From contig CANMGS010000002.1 in assembly GCA_947497475.1 (NCBI GenBank), forward strand, positions 682,001 to 746,000: a DNA stretch of 64,000 nt, read 5' to 3'. Below are positions 9,471-19,179 of the stretch, one piece after another. How positions within the stretch are numbered: position 1 is the stretch's first letter; each line of letters opens with the position of its first letter. Source of the stretch: an uncultured Amylibacter sp. Its GTDB lineage: Bacteria > Pseudomonadota > Alphaproteobacteria > Rhodobacterales > Rhodobacteraceae. The notes under the pieces are model-generated. The model saw only the letters and a program-made list of their open reading frames with translations. It made no database searches and was not told where the DNA came from. Made by a program: the position numbers and the translations under genes.

Positions 9471-9621
9471 ATACCAAGTGCAACATGCGCTGCGAGGCTG
9501 CGTATAACAGCAGCTATTTCAGCCGTCTATAGTGTTTTCGCAAGAAATTAAAAAAAATGTAATATCTACATAAATATCTGAGTGCTTGCACAGACACTCA
9601 CATCAGCATAACCCTTATTTT

Positions 9622-10953
9622 ATGATAGAACAGTGGATTAAATCAAAACTACCGCGCAGTCTGTTTGGCCGAGCAATGATTATTCTTGCGGTTCCTATTG
9701 TTGTGATTCAAATTGTTGTCGCCGCATTTTTTGCAGAACGATTGTTTCGCGACGTATCAGAACAAATGACATCAAACATTTCTTTGGAAATCAATCATAT
9801 CATTGATGGAATCAATCAGTCCTCTTCTCGTGTTGGGGCAATGGCTGCAATTGCTGAAAACGCCAAACCTTTGCGCATCAATGTTGCCTTACCGCCCTCT
9901 TTCTTACATTCACGAGATAGCTGGCTCTGGCATGATTTATCAGGTCGTTATGTGGCAAGATCTCTTCGAGATAATATCCCCGAGCTGGTTTACGTAGATT
10001 TGCAAACAGATCGAAAGTTGGTTCAAATAGGCATTCAGTCAGACAAAGGCCCAATACAGATGACATTTGCCCGAGCACGAGCATCTGCCACAAACCCGCA
10101 TCAGTTGTTAGTCGCGATGATTTTCACAGCATTATTGTTTACCGGGATATCTGTTCTATTCTTAAATAATCAAATCCGTCCGATTAAACGATTATCTGAC
10201 GCTTCCGAAGCCTTTGGACGTGGCTGGTCGATACCTTTCCATCCAAGAGGAGCACGAGAGGTTCGTAGTGCAGGCCATTCATTTTTAGCCATGCGTGCAA
10301 GAATTATTCGCCAAATTGAGCAACGTACCCTGATGTTATCAGGTGTAAGTCATGATCTACGTACACCTTTAACACGTATGAAATTATCTTTGGACTTGCT
10401 GGACACATCAGAAGAGGTCGAGCATTTAAAGCGCGATGTAGCCGAAATGGAGGCGATGTTGACCGAATTTCTAGACTTTGCACGCGGCGATTCTGGTGAA
10501 AAAACGGAAACAGTTGGTGTAAAAGCTTTAACAGAACGTATTGTTCGGAATTATGCGCGTGCAAACGAACCAGTAGAGCTTATTTTTAATGGAGAAACAT
10601 CCACGGATGAAACCTTAAAATGCAGAGAGCGTGCCGTTCAAAGAGCTATAGAAAACTTAATTGGTAATGCTATCCGCTATGGTGAAAAAGCACGTCTTAC
10701 CACTGTTCTAAGCCCAAAAAACGTATCCTTTATTGTCGAAGATGCTGGACCAGGTATCCCAAAAGAAAAACGCGCTGATGCTTTGGAGCCATTTGCGCGC
10801 CTAGATATAGCACGCAACCAAAATAAAGGATCTGGATCAGGGCTTGGTCTCGCAATTACGGCAGATATTGCGCGCAGTCACGGCGGTAAGTTAGAGCTCA
10901 TGCACAGCCAAGATCTTGGCGGTCTCAAAGCTGTTTTATCATTACCACGATAA
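9622..10953 (+). CDS. EnvZ-like sensor histidine kinase
   Basis: Start chosen inside the 9586 ORF (MIEQWIKSKLPRSLFGRAMIILAVPIVVIQIVVAAFFAERLF). HAMP region, H-box SGVSHDLRTPLTRMKL, N-box IENLIGNAIRYG, GSGSGLGLAI. Confidence 0.85.
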   Translation: MIEQWIKSKLPRSLFGRAMIILAVPIVVIQIVVAAFFAERLFRDVSEQMTSNISLEINHIIDGINQSSSRVGAMAAIAENAKPLRINVALPPSFLHSRDSWLWHDLSGRYVARSLRDNIPELVYVDLQTDRKLVQIGIQSDKGPIQMTFARARASATNPHQLLVAMIFTALLFTGISVLFLNNQIRPIKRLSDASEAFGRGWSIPFHPRGAREVRSAGHSFLAMRARIIRQIEQRTLMLSGVSHDLRTPLTRMKLSLDLLDTSEEVEHLKRDVAEMEAMLTEFLDFARGDSGEKTETVGVKALTERIVRNYARANEPVELIFNGETSTDETLKCRERAVQRAIENLIGNAIRYGEKARLTTVLSPKNVSFIVEDAGPGIPKEKRADALEPFARLDIARNQNKGSGSGLGLAITADIARSHGGKLELMHSQDLGGLKAVLSLPR

Positions 10954-10968
10954 TAATTATGGAGATTT

Positions 10969-11045
10969 TGGTAGGCCCGGCAGGACTCGAACCTGCGACC
11001 AAAGCGTTATGAGCGCTCTGCTCTAACCAACTGAGCTACAGGCCC
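10969..11045 (-). tRNA. tRNA with CAT anticodon; by similarity probably tRNA-Ile2 (lysidine) rather than elongator Met
   Basis: Reverse complement GGGCCTGTAGCTCAGTTGGTTAGAGCAGAGCGCTCATAACGCTTTGGTCGCAGGTTCGAGTCCTGCCGGGCCTACCA. CAT anticodon, encoded CCA. Confidence 0.93.
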
Positions 11046-11082
11046 ACCTTGAATGTCGGAATACTGTGCAGTTTCACTATGG

Positions 11083-12018
11083 TCAAGCAGTAGTCTCAGT
11101 CTTTTTTAGTGAATGCAAAAGATGGACATTATTATTTTTCCTGAATTGATCAATAATCGCATCGATTAACAACTGTGAACGGCGATTTAAGGAATGTTTA
11201 TGAGGGTAGATAATATATATTGGTTTGGGCGCAATGCTAAGTGACGGTAAGACTTCCTCTAATTTACCATTTTTTAAATGCTCATTCACTAATGCTCTGG
11301 GCATACGAGCATATCCAACTTCATTCGCAAGAGCGGATAAAACAACGTTTACTGTATTTGCTGTAAAGCCAACATGTACGGGCATTTTAATCTCAGTATT
11401 ATTGTCAGAAATAGGAATATATCCATTGCTGCGTGCGACACTGTAATCAATAAAGTCGAGGTTCAATATATCCTCGCGTTTTTGTGGTCGACTATGTGTT
11501 TCTAAATATGCAGGGTTTGCGACCAATATGGTTTCGATCATAGCAATTTTACGTGCAATTCCATCTGTATCCCCCAAATTACCTGTGCGAATAGCTAAAT
11601 CATAATCTTCGCGGACAACATCAACCAAACGATCTTCTACACGTAAGACAACATTAAGATCAGGGGTGGTATGTCTTAAATTATAAACAGCGTCTGCAAC
11701 ACCAAGTTCCGCCAGAACTAAGCTTGTGGAAATCGTGAGTGTACCAGATGTTGAATTACCTAATACATCCAGCTCTGCCATCAGTTCTTGTTGTGATCTT
11801 TTCATCTGGTTCGCGTATTTACAAACCACATGACCAGCTTTTGTTGGCCGAACTCCTGTTTTGCCGCGTTCTAATAACTTTTGACCATAATGTTTTTCTA
11901 AAGTTGCTATTTGTTGGCTTATTGCAGGTTGCGTTACGCCAGCCCTTCTCGCGCCTGCGCTTAATGAGCCTTCGTTAATCACGATTAAATAATTTTTTAG
12001 AAAGCCAAGGTGATCCAT
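11083..12018 (-). CDS. LysR family transcriptional regulator
   Basis: FLKNYLIVINEGSLSAGARRAGVTQPAISQQIATLEKHYGQKLLERG HTH. Divergent from the 12136 gene. Confidence 0.93.
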   Translation of the reverse strand: MDHLGFLKNYLIVINEGSLSAGARRAGVTQPAISQQIATLEKHYGQKLLERGKTGVRPTKAGHVVCKYANQMKRSQQELMAELDVLGNSTSGTLTISTSLVLAELGVADAVYNLRHTTPDLNVVLRVEDRLVDVVREDYDLAIRTGNLGDTDGIARKIAMIETILVANPAYLETHSRPQKREDILNLDFIDYSVARSNGYIPISDNNTEIKMPVHVGFTANTVNVVLSALANEVGYARMPRALVNEHLKNGKLEEVLPSLSIAPKPIYIIYPHKHSLNRRSQLLIDAIIDQFRKNNNVHLLHSLKKTETTA

Positions 12019-12135
12019 TACTTATCCATAAGGTATTCTTATAATTAGTATAAGTGCATCGATACTATTTAAACGTAAAGCATTAATGTAAATTATAAAC
12101 ATATAAAGCGAAAAAATTACATATAGGAGTTTCTT

Positions 12136-13110
12136 ATGGAAACGACACGAAGAACCTTTCTAACCGCTGCAGCTGCAGGAATCGCTGCCCCTGCTCTCAT
12201 AAATGCCACCCCAAGCTTTGCAAAAGCTCCCAAAAATGGCAAACAGATTACTGGTGTGTACACACATCAGGTTGGTAACTTTGAAATTACCGCTCTCTTA
12301 GATGGGGCGTTATTGTTATCACCTGATTGGGTGATAGGATATGATGAAGCAAAAGCCACCGACACATTCGCCAATAAACACCTACCATCACAACCGTCTG
12401 GTCACGCCATCCCTGTGAATGGATATTTGGTTAACACAGGTGAAAAGTTGATTGCCATTGATTGTGGTACAACAAATGATTTCACACCAACAACAGGAAA
12501 TTATCATACTTCTTTGGCTCAGGCTGGTGTCACGCCAGATCAGATTGATCATATCATTACAACACACTTACATGTTGATCACATTGGCGGCCTTACAGAT
12601 GAAAATGGTGCTGCTGTTTTTCCCAATGCAGACGTTATTACAAATCAAGTTGAATGGGATTTTTGGCATGATGATACAATTTTGGCGCAAGCGGATGATA
12701 ACTTTAAGAACTTCATAAATATCGCACGCACCCGTACAGCACCTTATTCAGACCGTATCACGCTGGGTAAAACAGACGCGGACATTGTGAGTGGTATAGA
12801 ACTGGTTTCTTTACCTGGTCATACTCCAGGCCACATGGGGGTTCATTTGCGTTCAGAAGGTGAGGAATTATTGATTTGGGGCGATATTATCCATGCACCA
12901 AAATTACAGTTTGAAAACCCTGACTGGACATTAGCCTTTGATGTTGATCAAGACACAGCAAGAGCGACACGTGCAAAACTATTGGATAAAGTTGCGACGG
13001 ATAAAGTGATGGTCACAGGTATGCACATGGATTTTCCGGGCTTTGGACATGTTGTTCGTAAAGGCGATCAGTATGAATTTGAAGCAGCAGCATGGGATTA
13101 TAATTTATAA
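12136..13110 (+). CDS. Tat-exported MBL-fold metallohydrolase (methyl parathion hydrolase-like subgroup)
   Basis: METTRRTFLTAAAAGIAAPALINATPSFA Tat signal; THLHVDHIGG and LPGHTPGHMGVH metal motifs; GNFEITALLDG N-terminal signature. Confidence 0.88.
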   Translation: METTRRTFLTAAAAGIAAPALINATPSFAKAPKNGKQITGVYTHQVGNFEITALLDGALLLSPDWVIGYDEAKATDTFANKHLPSQPSGHAIPVNGYLVNTGEKLIAIDCGTTNDFTPTTGNYHTSLAQAGVTPDQIDHIITTHLHVDHIGGLTDENGAAVFPNADVITNQVEWDFWHDDTILAQADDNFKNFINIARTRTAPYSDRITLGKTDADIVSGIELVSLPGHTPGHMGVHLRSEGEELLIWGDIIHAPKLQFENPDWTLAFDVDQDTARATRAKLLDKVATDKVMVTGMHMDFPGFGHVVRKGDQYEFEAAAWDYNL

Positions 13111-13117
13111 TACTATT

Positions 13118-13145
13118 AAGAGCGGGTATATCCCGCTCTTTTAGA
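13118..13145 (+). terminator. rho-independent terminator after the MBL hydrolase gene
   Basis: AAGAGCGGG-TATAT-CCCGCTCTT followed by TTA; perfect 9-bp stem. Confidence 0.8.
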
Positions 13146-13239
13146 CTTGTTATGAGTTTCCCAGTTGTAAAAATAGCTTGGCTATTTTCATTTCAGAATG
13201 CTTAGGGTAAAGGAAATCAAACGCAGTTTGGGGACACTT

Positions 13240-14283
13240 ATGAGCGATTCAAAAAACTCTATCACCTACGCCGATGCAGGCGTTGATATCGATGCTGGTA
13301 ACGAGCTGGTGGAGCGCATTAAGCCTGCTGCGAAATCCACAAAACGTCCAGGTGTAATGGATGGTCTTGGCGGCTTTGGCGCAATGTTTGATTTGAAAGC
13401 AGCGGGGTTTAACGATCCTGTACTTGTTTCTGCAACAGATGGTGTTGGCACGAAACTGCGTATTGCGATTGATACAGGTAAGCTTGACACAGTGGGTATC
13501 GATCTGGTCGCCATGTGTGTAAACGATTTGATCTGCCAAGGTGCCGTTCCCCTGTTCTTCTTGGATTATTTCGCAACAGGTAAGTTGGAAATCGATAAAG
13601 CCACAGATGTAATCAACGGTATTGCCGAAGGTTGTCGCCAAGCAAATACAGCTTTGGTTGGTGGTGAAACCGCTGAAATGCCAGGCATGTACGAAGGCGA
13701 AGATTTTGATCTTGCTGGTTTTGCCGTTGGGGCAATGGAACGCGGTGCGATGTTGCCAACAGGTGTTGCAGATGGTGATGTTCTAATTGGCTTGCCTTCC
13801 ACAGGCATTCATTCAAACGGTTATTCATTGGTGCGTAAGATTGTTGAGATGGCTGGTTTGGATTGGAATGATCCGTCCCCATTTAGTGACGGCCCTGCAG
13901 CTGATGCACTTCTTGAGCCAACAAAAATCTATGTGCGCCCTGCTGTGGCAGCATTAGAAACAGGCCATTTGAAAGCGTTGGCGCATATCACAGGCGGCGG
14001 TTTGACAGAGAACCTTCCACGTGCTTTGCCTGAAGGTTTAGGTGCAGAGATTGACCTAAACGCTTGGGAACGTTTGCCAATTTTTGATTGGTTGATCAAG
14101 CAAGCTGGTTTGGAACAGGCAGAAGCATTGAAAACATTTAACTGCGGCATTGGCATGATCGCGATTGCATCAGAAGAAAATGCAGCAGGGATAGAAGCAG
14201 CTCTTGCAAGCCAAGACATCACACCTGTACGCATCGGTAAAGTTGTTGCTGGTGAAGGCGTTTCTTACACAGGTTCTTTGTAA
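13240..14283 (+). CDS. purM: phosphoribosylformylglycinamidine cyclo-ligase
   Basis: [61 protein letters not shown]. Start chosen inside the 13198 ORF. Confidence 0.96.
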   Translation: MSDSKNSITYADAGVDIDAGNELVERIKPAAKSTKRPGVMDGLGGFGAMFDLKAAGFNDPVLVSATDGVGTKLRIAIDTGKLDTVGIDLVAMCVNDLICQGAVPLFFLDYFATGKLEIDKATDVINGIAEGCRQANTALVGGETAEMPGMYEGEDFDLAGFAVGAMERGAMLPTGVADGDVLIGLPSTGIHSNGYSLVRKIVEMAGLDWNDPSPFSDGPAADALLEPTKIYVRPAVAALETGHLKALAHITGGGLTENLPRALPEGLGAEIDLNAWERLPIFDWLIKQAGLEQAEALKTFNCGIGMIAIASEENAAGIEAALASQDITPVRIGKVVAGEGVSYTGSL

Positions 14284-14855
14284 TGACGAAACGCGTCGCC
14301 ATTTTAATTTCTGGTGGCGGCTCGAACATGGTTTCCCTTGTCGAAGCGATGAAAGCTAGTGACTTCAACGCAGAACCTGTTCTGGTTTTGGCGAATAATG
14401 CTGATGCTGGCGGTTTAGCAAAAGCCAATAGCTTTGGCGTATCCACAGCTGTTGTCGATCACCGCCCTTTTAATGGGGATCGCGAAGCTTTTGAAGTTGA
14501 GTTGAACAAGGTTTTAGATACCCATAAGCCCGATGTGATTTGTTTGGCTGGCTTTATGCGTATCCTCACAGAAAGCTTTATCAATCGTTGGGCTGGCAAG
14601 ATGTTGAACATCCACCCTTCTCTTTTGCCGAAATACAAAGGTTTGAACACACATCAACGTGCTATTGACGCAGGTGATACGGTTGCAGGGTGTTCTGTGC
14701 ATATCGTTACACCAGAATTAGATGCTGGCCCTGTTGTGGGACAGATCGAAGTGCCTATCTTGGATGGTGACACGTCTGAAACTTTGGCGGCACGTGTGAT
14801 TAAAGAAGAACATAAGCTATACCCTTCAGCGCTTAAAACATTTGTAAATGGCTGA
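14283..14855 (+). CDS. purN: phosphoribosylglycinamide formyltransferase
   Basis: RVAILISGGGSNM, ICLAGFMRIL, LNIHPSLLPKYKGLNTHQRA. Confidence 0.96.
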   Translation: MTKRVAILISGGGSNMVSLVEAMKASDFNAEPVLVLANNADAGGLAKANSFGVSTAVVDHRPFNGDREAFEVELNKVLDTHKPDVICLAGFMRILTESFINRWAGKMLNIHPSLLPKYKGLNTHQRAIDAGDTVAGCSVHIVTPELDAGPVVGQIEVPILDGDTSETLAARVIKEEHKLYPSALKTFVNG

Positions 14856-15183
14856 AAAACCATCCAGCATCCGTAATCTTGGCCCTGCATCGGATGAGTT
14901 TTATGGGCGTGCAAATATCACAACCGCAGAGCAGTTACGCGATTTAGGCCCAGATGAGGCGTATTTTCTGGCTTTGCAAGCTGGTGGAAAACCTCATTTC
15001 ATTGGCTATTACGCGATGGTGATGGGGATGCAAGGTCGCCCTTGGAACGATTGCCAAGGCTCCGAGAAAAAAGAACTACAAAAACGCTTTGATGCGATCA
15101 AGGCAAGACTTTCGCCAAAAGATAAGGGCCGCTCCCAATTGGAAACGGCCCTTAATGAACTGGGTGTGATTAAGAGAACTTAG
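14848..15183 (+). CDS. TfoX/Sxy C-terminal domain protein
   Basis: SIRNLGPASDEFYGRANITTAEQLRDLGPDEAYFLAL pattern. Overlaps the purN end. Confidence 0.75.
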   Translation: MAEKPSSIRNLGPASDEFYGRANITTAEQLRDLGPDEAYFLALQAGGKPHFIGYYAMVMGMQGRPWNDCQGSEKKELQKRFDAIKARLSPKDKGRSQLETALNELGVIKRT

Positions 15184-15245
15184 CCAACTAGCTCTAGGTT
15201 CTCGGACAATTTCGTTGAAATTGCCCTGCCACCTGAGTTGGTTGA

Positions 15246-15668
15246 TTAGCCAACCAACTCTAGACCGCTAAAGAAGAATGCGATTTCTTCTGCTGCTGTT
15301 TCAGGAGCATCTGAACCGTGCACTGAGTTTTCGCCAATTGATAGTGCGAATTCTTTACGGATTGTGCCAGCTGTTGCTTCTTCTGGGTTTGTAGCGCCCA
15401 TGATTTCACGGTTGCGTGCGATAGCGTTTTCGCCTTCTAGAACTTGAACAACGATTGGTTCTGAAATCATGAATTCGCATAGTTCGCCAAAGAACGGACG
15501 CTCAGAGTGCACACCGTAGAATGTTTGTGCTTGCTTCAATGTCAATTGGATGCGCTTTTGTGCAACAACACGCAAACCGCCTTCTTCGAATTTAGCTACG
15601 ATTTGACCTACAAGGTTACGCTTTGTTGCGTCTGGTTTCACGATTGAGAATGTACGTTCTAGAGCCAT
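15246..15668 (-). CDS. ndk: nucleoside diphosphate kinase
   Basis: [18 protein letters not shown]... [20 protein letters not shown]. Confidence 0.97.
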   Translation of the reverse strand: MALERTFSIVKPDATKRNLVGQIVAKFEEGGLRVVAQKRIQLTLKQAQTFYGVHSERPFFGELCEFMISEPIVVQVLEGENAIARNREIMGATNPEEATAGTIRKEFALSIGENSVHGSDAPETAAEEIAFFFSGLELVG

Positions 15669-15855
15669 GTCTATATTCCTTTAACAGAGGATGAATTTCT
15701 GCGCCGCAGTAACATGGAAATTCACACTTGGAAAGCATTCAATTATCAGTCGCAATGACCATGCAATTTTTACATTACAGATATGCTGAAATCACACTTC
15801 TTAAATCATAAGTTCAAGATTAAATGGGAATCACAGATAACCAATGGAGTTTGTC

Positions 15856-15999
15856 ATGAAAGATACTATGTTTATCGTTGTTGCGGGTTTGGCTGCAGTT
15901 GTTGCGGTGGTCACTGTTGCAAATGGCGATACCTCACTAAATACACAACAAAATAATACAGTTGTAAAACCAGCTGCTGTTTCCCCTTTCACATCATAA
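15856..15999 (+). CDS. small single-TM hypothetical protein (47 aa), not in the supplied ORF track
   Basis: ATG with AATGGAG upstream; MKDTMFIVVAGLAAVVAVVTVANGDTSLNTQQNNTVVKPAAVSPFTS; followed at once by a 14-bp hairpin. Confidence 0.55.
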   Translation: MKDTMFIVVAGLAAVVAVVTVANGDTSLNTQQNNTVVKPAAVSPFTS

Positions 16000-16006
16000 T
16001 TATTTG

Positions 16007-16038
16007 GAAGTGAACGATCTAAAGAGATCGTTCACTTC
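16007..16038 (+). terminator. perfect 14-bp inverted repeat (terminator-like, no long T tract)
   Basis: GAAGTGAACGATCT-AAAG-AGATCGTTCACTTC. Confidence 0.6.
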
Positions 16039-16103
16039 TAACTTAATACCGGTTTTGCTAAGATCACCTTGACCCTAACCATATGCTCTGCCATCTGGTC
16101 GGC

Positions 16104-17987
16104 ATGATACGTATCGATGACATTTCCTATTCTATTCAAGGTCGCCAACTATTGGCGGGCGCCTCTGCAACTATTCCATATGGCCATAAAGTGGGCATCG
16201 TTGGCCGTAATGGGACAGGTAAAACCACCCTATTCCATTTAACCACAGGTAAGCTGATCCTTGATGGTGGTACAATCACCACAGCCAAGGGGTTGCGCGT
16301 GGGTGGTGTTAGCCAAGAAGTTCCGTCTAATGATATAAGCTTGCTGGATACAGTTTTGGCTGCAGATACAGAACGTGCAGCCTTAATGGCAGAAGCTGAA
16401 ACGGCCCAAGACCCTGATCGTATTGGAGAAATTTACGAACGCCTGACCGCAATTGACGCCTATTCAGGTGAAGCACGTGCTGCAAGCATTCTAAACGGCC
16501 TTGGTTTTGACCGCGAAGCACAATTGCGAGCTTGTTCTGAATTTTCTGGCGGTTGGCGTATGCGTGTGGCCCTTGCTGGTGTTCTATTCTGGCAACCAGA
16601 AATCCTGATGCTCGATGAACCTACCAACTATTTGGACCTTGAAGGTACGATATGGTTGGAAAACTATCTGGCCAAATACCCGCATACAGTATTGATCATT
16701 TCGCATGACCGTACCCTGTTGAATAAATCAGTTAATTCAATTTTACACCTCTATGATCAAAAACTGAACCTTTACCAAGGGAACTATGACACATTTGACT
16801 CTGTTCGCCGTGCTAAATTGGCAGAACAAGCTTCTATGGCGAAGAAACAAGATGCCGCGCGTGAGCATTTACAGTCTTTTGTAGATCGTTTTCGTGCGAA
16901 AGCTTCTAAAGCCAAACAAGCGCAGTCACGTTTGAAAATGTTGGAAAAGATGGAACCTATTGCCTCTTCTGTCGAGAACGCAGTGGCAACATTCAATTTT
17001 CCAGAACCAACAGAATTATCTCCACCTATTCTACGCTTAGATGGCGTTGATGTTGGTTATGATGGCACGTCTATTTTACGCAATCTAAATCTACGGATTG
17101 ATCAAACAGATCGCATTGCTTTATTGGGCGCTAATGGCCAAGGTAAATCTACACTTTCCAAGCTGTTGGCAGACAAACTTCAACCAATGGAAGGGAAACT
17201 TGTTCGCTCTTCTAAGTTAAAGATTGGTTATTTTGCTCAACACCAAGTTGATGAACTGCATCTTGATGAAACGCCATTACAGCACATTCAACGTGAGCGT
17301 CCTCAAGAAGGTCAAGCACGCTTGCGCGCACGTCTTGCTGCTGGTGGTGTTGGTCAGGAACAAGTCGATACACTAGTCGGAAAACTATCTGGTGGGCAAA
17401 AAGCGCGTTTATCGTTGCTTTTAGCTACATTAGAAGCCCCTCACCTTGTTATCCTCGACGAACCGACAAACCACTTGGATATTGAAAGCCGCGAAGCATT
17501 AGCCATGGCATTAGCTGGCTATCAAGGGGCTGTGGTGCTTGTGAGCCATGATCCGCATTTGATTAATGCCATTGCAGATCAACTGTGGTTGGTTAAAGAC
17601 GGCACAGTGAAGCCATTCCTTGAAGATATGGAAGCCTACAAAACACTTCTATTGTCAGAACGTGGTGCTGGTGGTGCCGCTTCGGAGCAGAAGAAGAAAA
17701 AAGAAAAAGGCCCGAAAGTTAAACGCTTGTCCAATTCAGAACGTAAAAAACTGACAACTCCGTTAAAAGAAGAAGTGACCAAATGCGAAGAACGCATTGA
17801 AAAACTGGAAGAAATGAAGGTGAAGATAGCTGATATGATGGCTGATCCAAATTTTTACGCCCCTGAAAATGCTTCTAAAATCGAAGATTTAACCAAAAAA
17901 CACGGAGAAATCTTGCAAGCGATGGAAAAAGCTGAAACCCTTTGGGAAACTGCAGTTGAAGCTTTGGAAGCCGCAAGACGTAAATGA
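16104..17987 (+). CDS. ABC-F family ATPase
   Basis: Two Walker A sites (GRNGTGKTT, GANGQGKST), two signature motifs (FSGGWRMR, LSGGQKARLS), LDEPTNYLDLEG, LDEPTNHLDIES, and no TM domain. Confidence 0.93.
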   Translation: MIRIDDISYSIQGRQLLAGASATIPYGHKVGIVGRNGTGKTTLFHLTTGKLILDGGTITTAKGLRVGGVSQEVPSNDISLLDTVLAADTERAALMAEAETAQDPDRIGEIYERLTAIDAYSGEARAASILNGLGFDREAQLRACSEFSGGWRMRVALAGVLFWQPEILMLDEPTNYLDLEGTIWLENYLAKYPHTVLIISHDRTLLNKSVNSILHLYDQKLNLYQGNYDTFDSVRRAKLAEQASMAKKQDAAREHLQSFVDRFRAKASKAKQAQSRLKMLEKMEPIASSVENAVATFNFPEPTELSPPILRLDGVDVGYDGTSILRNLNLRIDQTDRIALLGANGQGKSTLSKLLADKLQPMEGKLVRSSKLKIGYFAQHQVDELHLDETPLQHIQRERPQEGQARLRARLAAGGVGQEQVDTLVGKLSGGQKARLSLLLATLEAPHLVILDEPTNHLDIESREALAMALAGYQGAVVLVSHDPHLINAIADQLWLVKDGTVKPFLEDMEAYKTLLLSERGAGGAASEQKKKKEKGPKVKRLSNSERKKLTTPLKEEVTKCEERIEKLEEMKVKIADMMADPNFYAPENASKIEDLTKKHGEILQAMEKAETLWETAVEALEAARRK

Positions 17988-18598
17988 TTGAATTTTATAT
18001 CACAGCCTTTGTTACGCTTTTCTTGGTAATAGACCCTATTGGGTTGTTACCGATGTTTATTTCCCTGACGTATGATCATGCTCCAAAACGCGCAAGTATT
18101 GCTATTCGAGCCTGTTTAATTGCAATCGTTATCCTTGCTGTTTTTGGACTTGTTGGTGAAAAACTCTTAGATTTCATCGGTATTGGGTTACCTGCTTTCC
18201 GTATTTCTGGTGGTTTATTATTATTCCTGATTGCCGTTGAAATGTTGTTTAACAAACGCGCACAACGTCGCGAAGAACAATCCGAAGATACGCCCGAAGG
18301 CGATGATCCTTCTGTCTTCCCTCTTGCAACGCCATTGATTGCCGGCCCTGGCGCTATGGCTGCCATGATCCTTTTGGCAAGTGACATGCAAAATTCACCC
18401 ACTGCAATTGCAGTTGTAATGGCCGCTATGGTTAGTGTTGTTGCTTTGGTTGGTTTTGGCTTTCTGATGGGAAATGCATTGGAACGCCTTTTAGGCAAGA
18501 CGGGCATTACAGTGATCACGCGTTTGATGGGAATGCTTTTGGCAGCTTTATCTGTTCAGTTCGTTGTTGATGGCTTACGTGGATTGGGTGTTTTGTAA
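17984..18598 (+). CDS. MarC family integral membrane protein
   Basis: FVTLFLVIDPIGLLPMFISLT... RISGGLLLFLIAVEMLF... PLATPLIAGPGAMAAMILL. Confidence 0.9.
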   Translation: MIEFYITAFVTLFLVIDPIGLLPMFISLTYDHAPKRASIAIRACLIAIVILAVFGLVGEKLLDFIGIGLPAFRISGGLLLFLIAVEMLFNKRAQRREEQSEDTPEGDDPSVFPLATPLIAGPGAMAAMILLASDMQNSPTAIAVVMAAMVSVVALVGFGFLMGNALERLLGKTGITVITRLMGMLLAALSVQFVVDGLRGLGVL

Positions 18599-19179
18599 TG
18601 ACAGTCGATGATAAAGCATATTTATTTTATCTGGTTATACTGCTTGTCATGGTTGCGGTCTGGTTTTTGTACGATCGCCGTGAAACCATCAGCCAATCCT
18701 TACAACAGGCGCTGATATGGGGATTAATCTTTGTTGGAATGATCACGGCATATGGCTTTAAAGATGTGTTTCAAGCGCAAATATTTCCTTCTTCTGCCGT
18801 TCAAAACGGCGAAGGTAGCGTTACTTTGACCCGAGCAAATGATGGGCATTTTTATGCAACTTTGGCTGTGAATGGGCGAGATGTTGAGTTTGTAGTAGAT
18901 ACAGGTGCCACCTCTATTGTCCTGAGTCAGGACGATGCACAAGCCATTGGAATTGATGTGGAAAATCTAAATTACTTTGGAAAGTCATATACCGCAAATG
19001 GTGTCGTTGATACTGCATCCATTCGACTAAATCATATTACACTGGGCGATATAACTTTTTATGATATGCGCGCATCCGTGAATGGTGGCGAGCTTTTTGG
19101 ATCGTTATTGGGGATGGATTATATCAATCAATTTTCCGAGTTTAAAATTAGCGGAAACACGTTAACATTGACACGTTAA
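18598..19179 (+). CDS. membrane-anchored clan AA (retropepsin-like) aspartic protease, TIGR02281 type
   Basis: N-terminal TMs then VEFVVDTGATSIVLSQDDAQAIGI and LLGMDYINQF. Confidence 0.88.
   Translation: MTVDDKAYLFYLVILLVMVAVWFLYDRRETISQSLQQALIWGLIFVGMITAYGFKDVFQAQIFPSSAVQNGEGSVTLTRANDGHFYATLAVNGRDVEFVVDTGATSIVLSQDDAQAIGIDVENLNYFGKSYTANGVVDTASIRLNHITLGDITFYDMRASVNGGELFGSLLGMDYINQFSEFKISGNTLTLTR

Noticed and set aside
15122-15154. Strong hairpin AAGGGCCG...CGGCCCTT
   Set aside because: Lies inside the 3' part of the TfoX-like CDS and is not followed by a T tract; probably coding coincidence.
18076-18519. 147-aa minus-strand ORF inside marC
   Set aside because: Antisense to a clear MarC gene; no motif.
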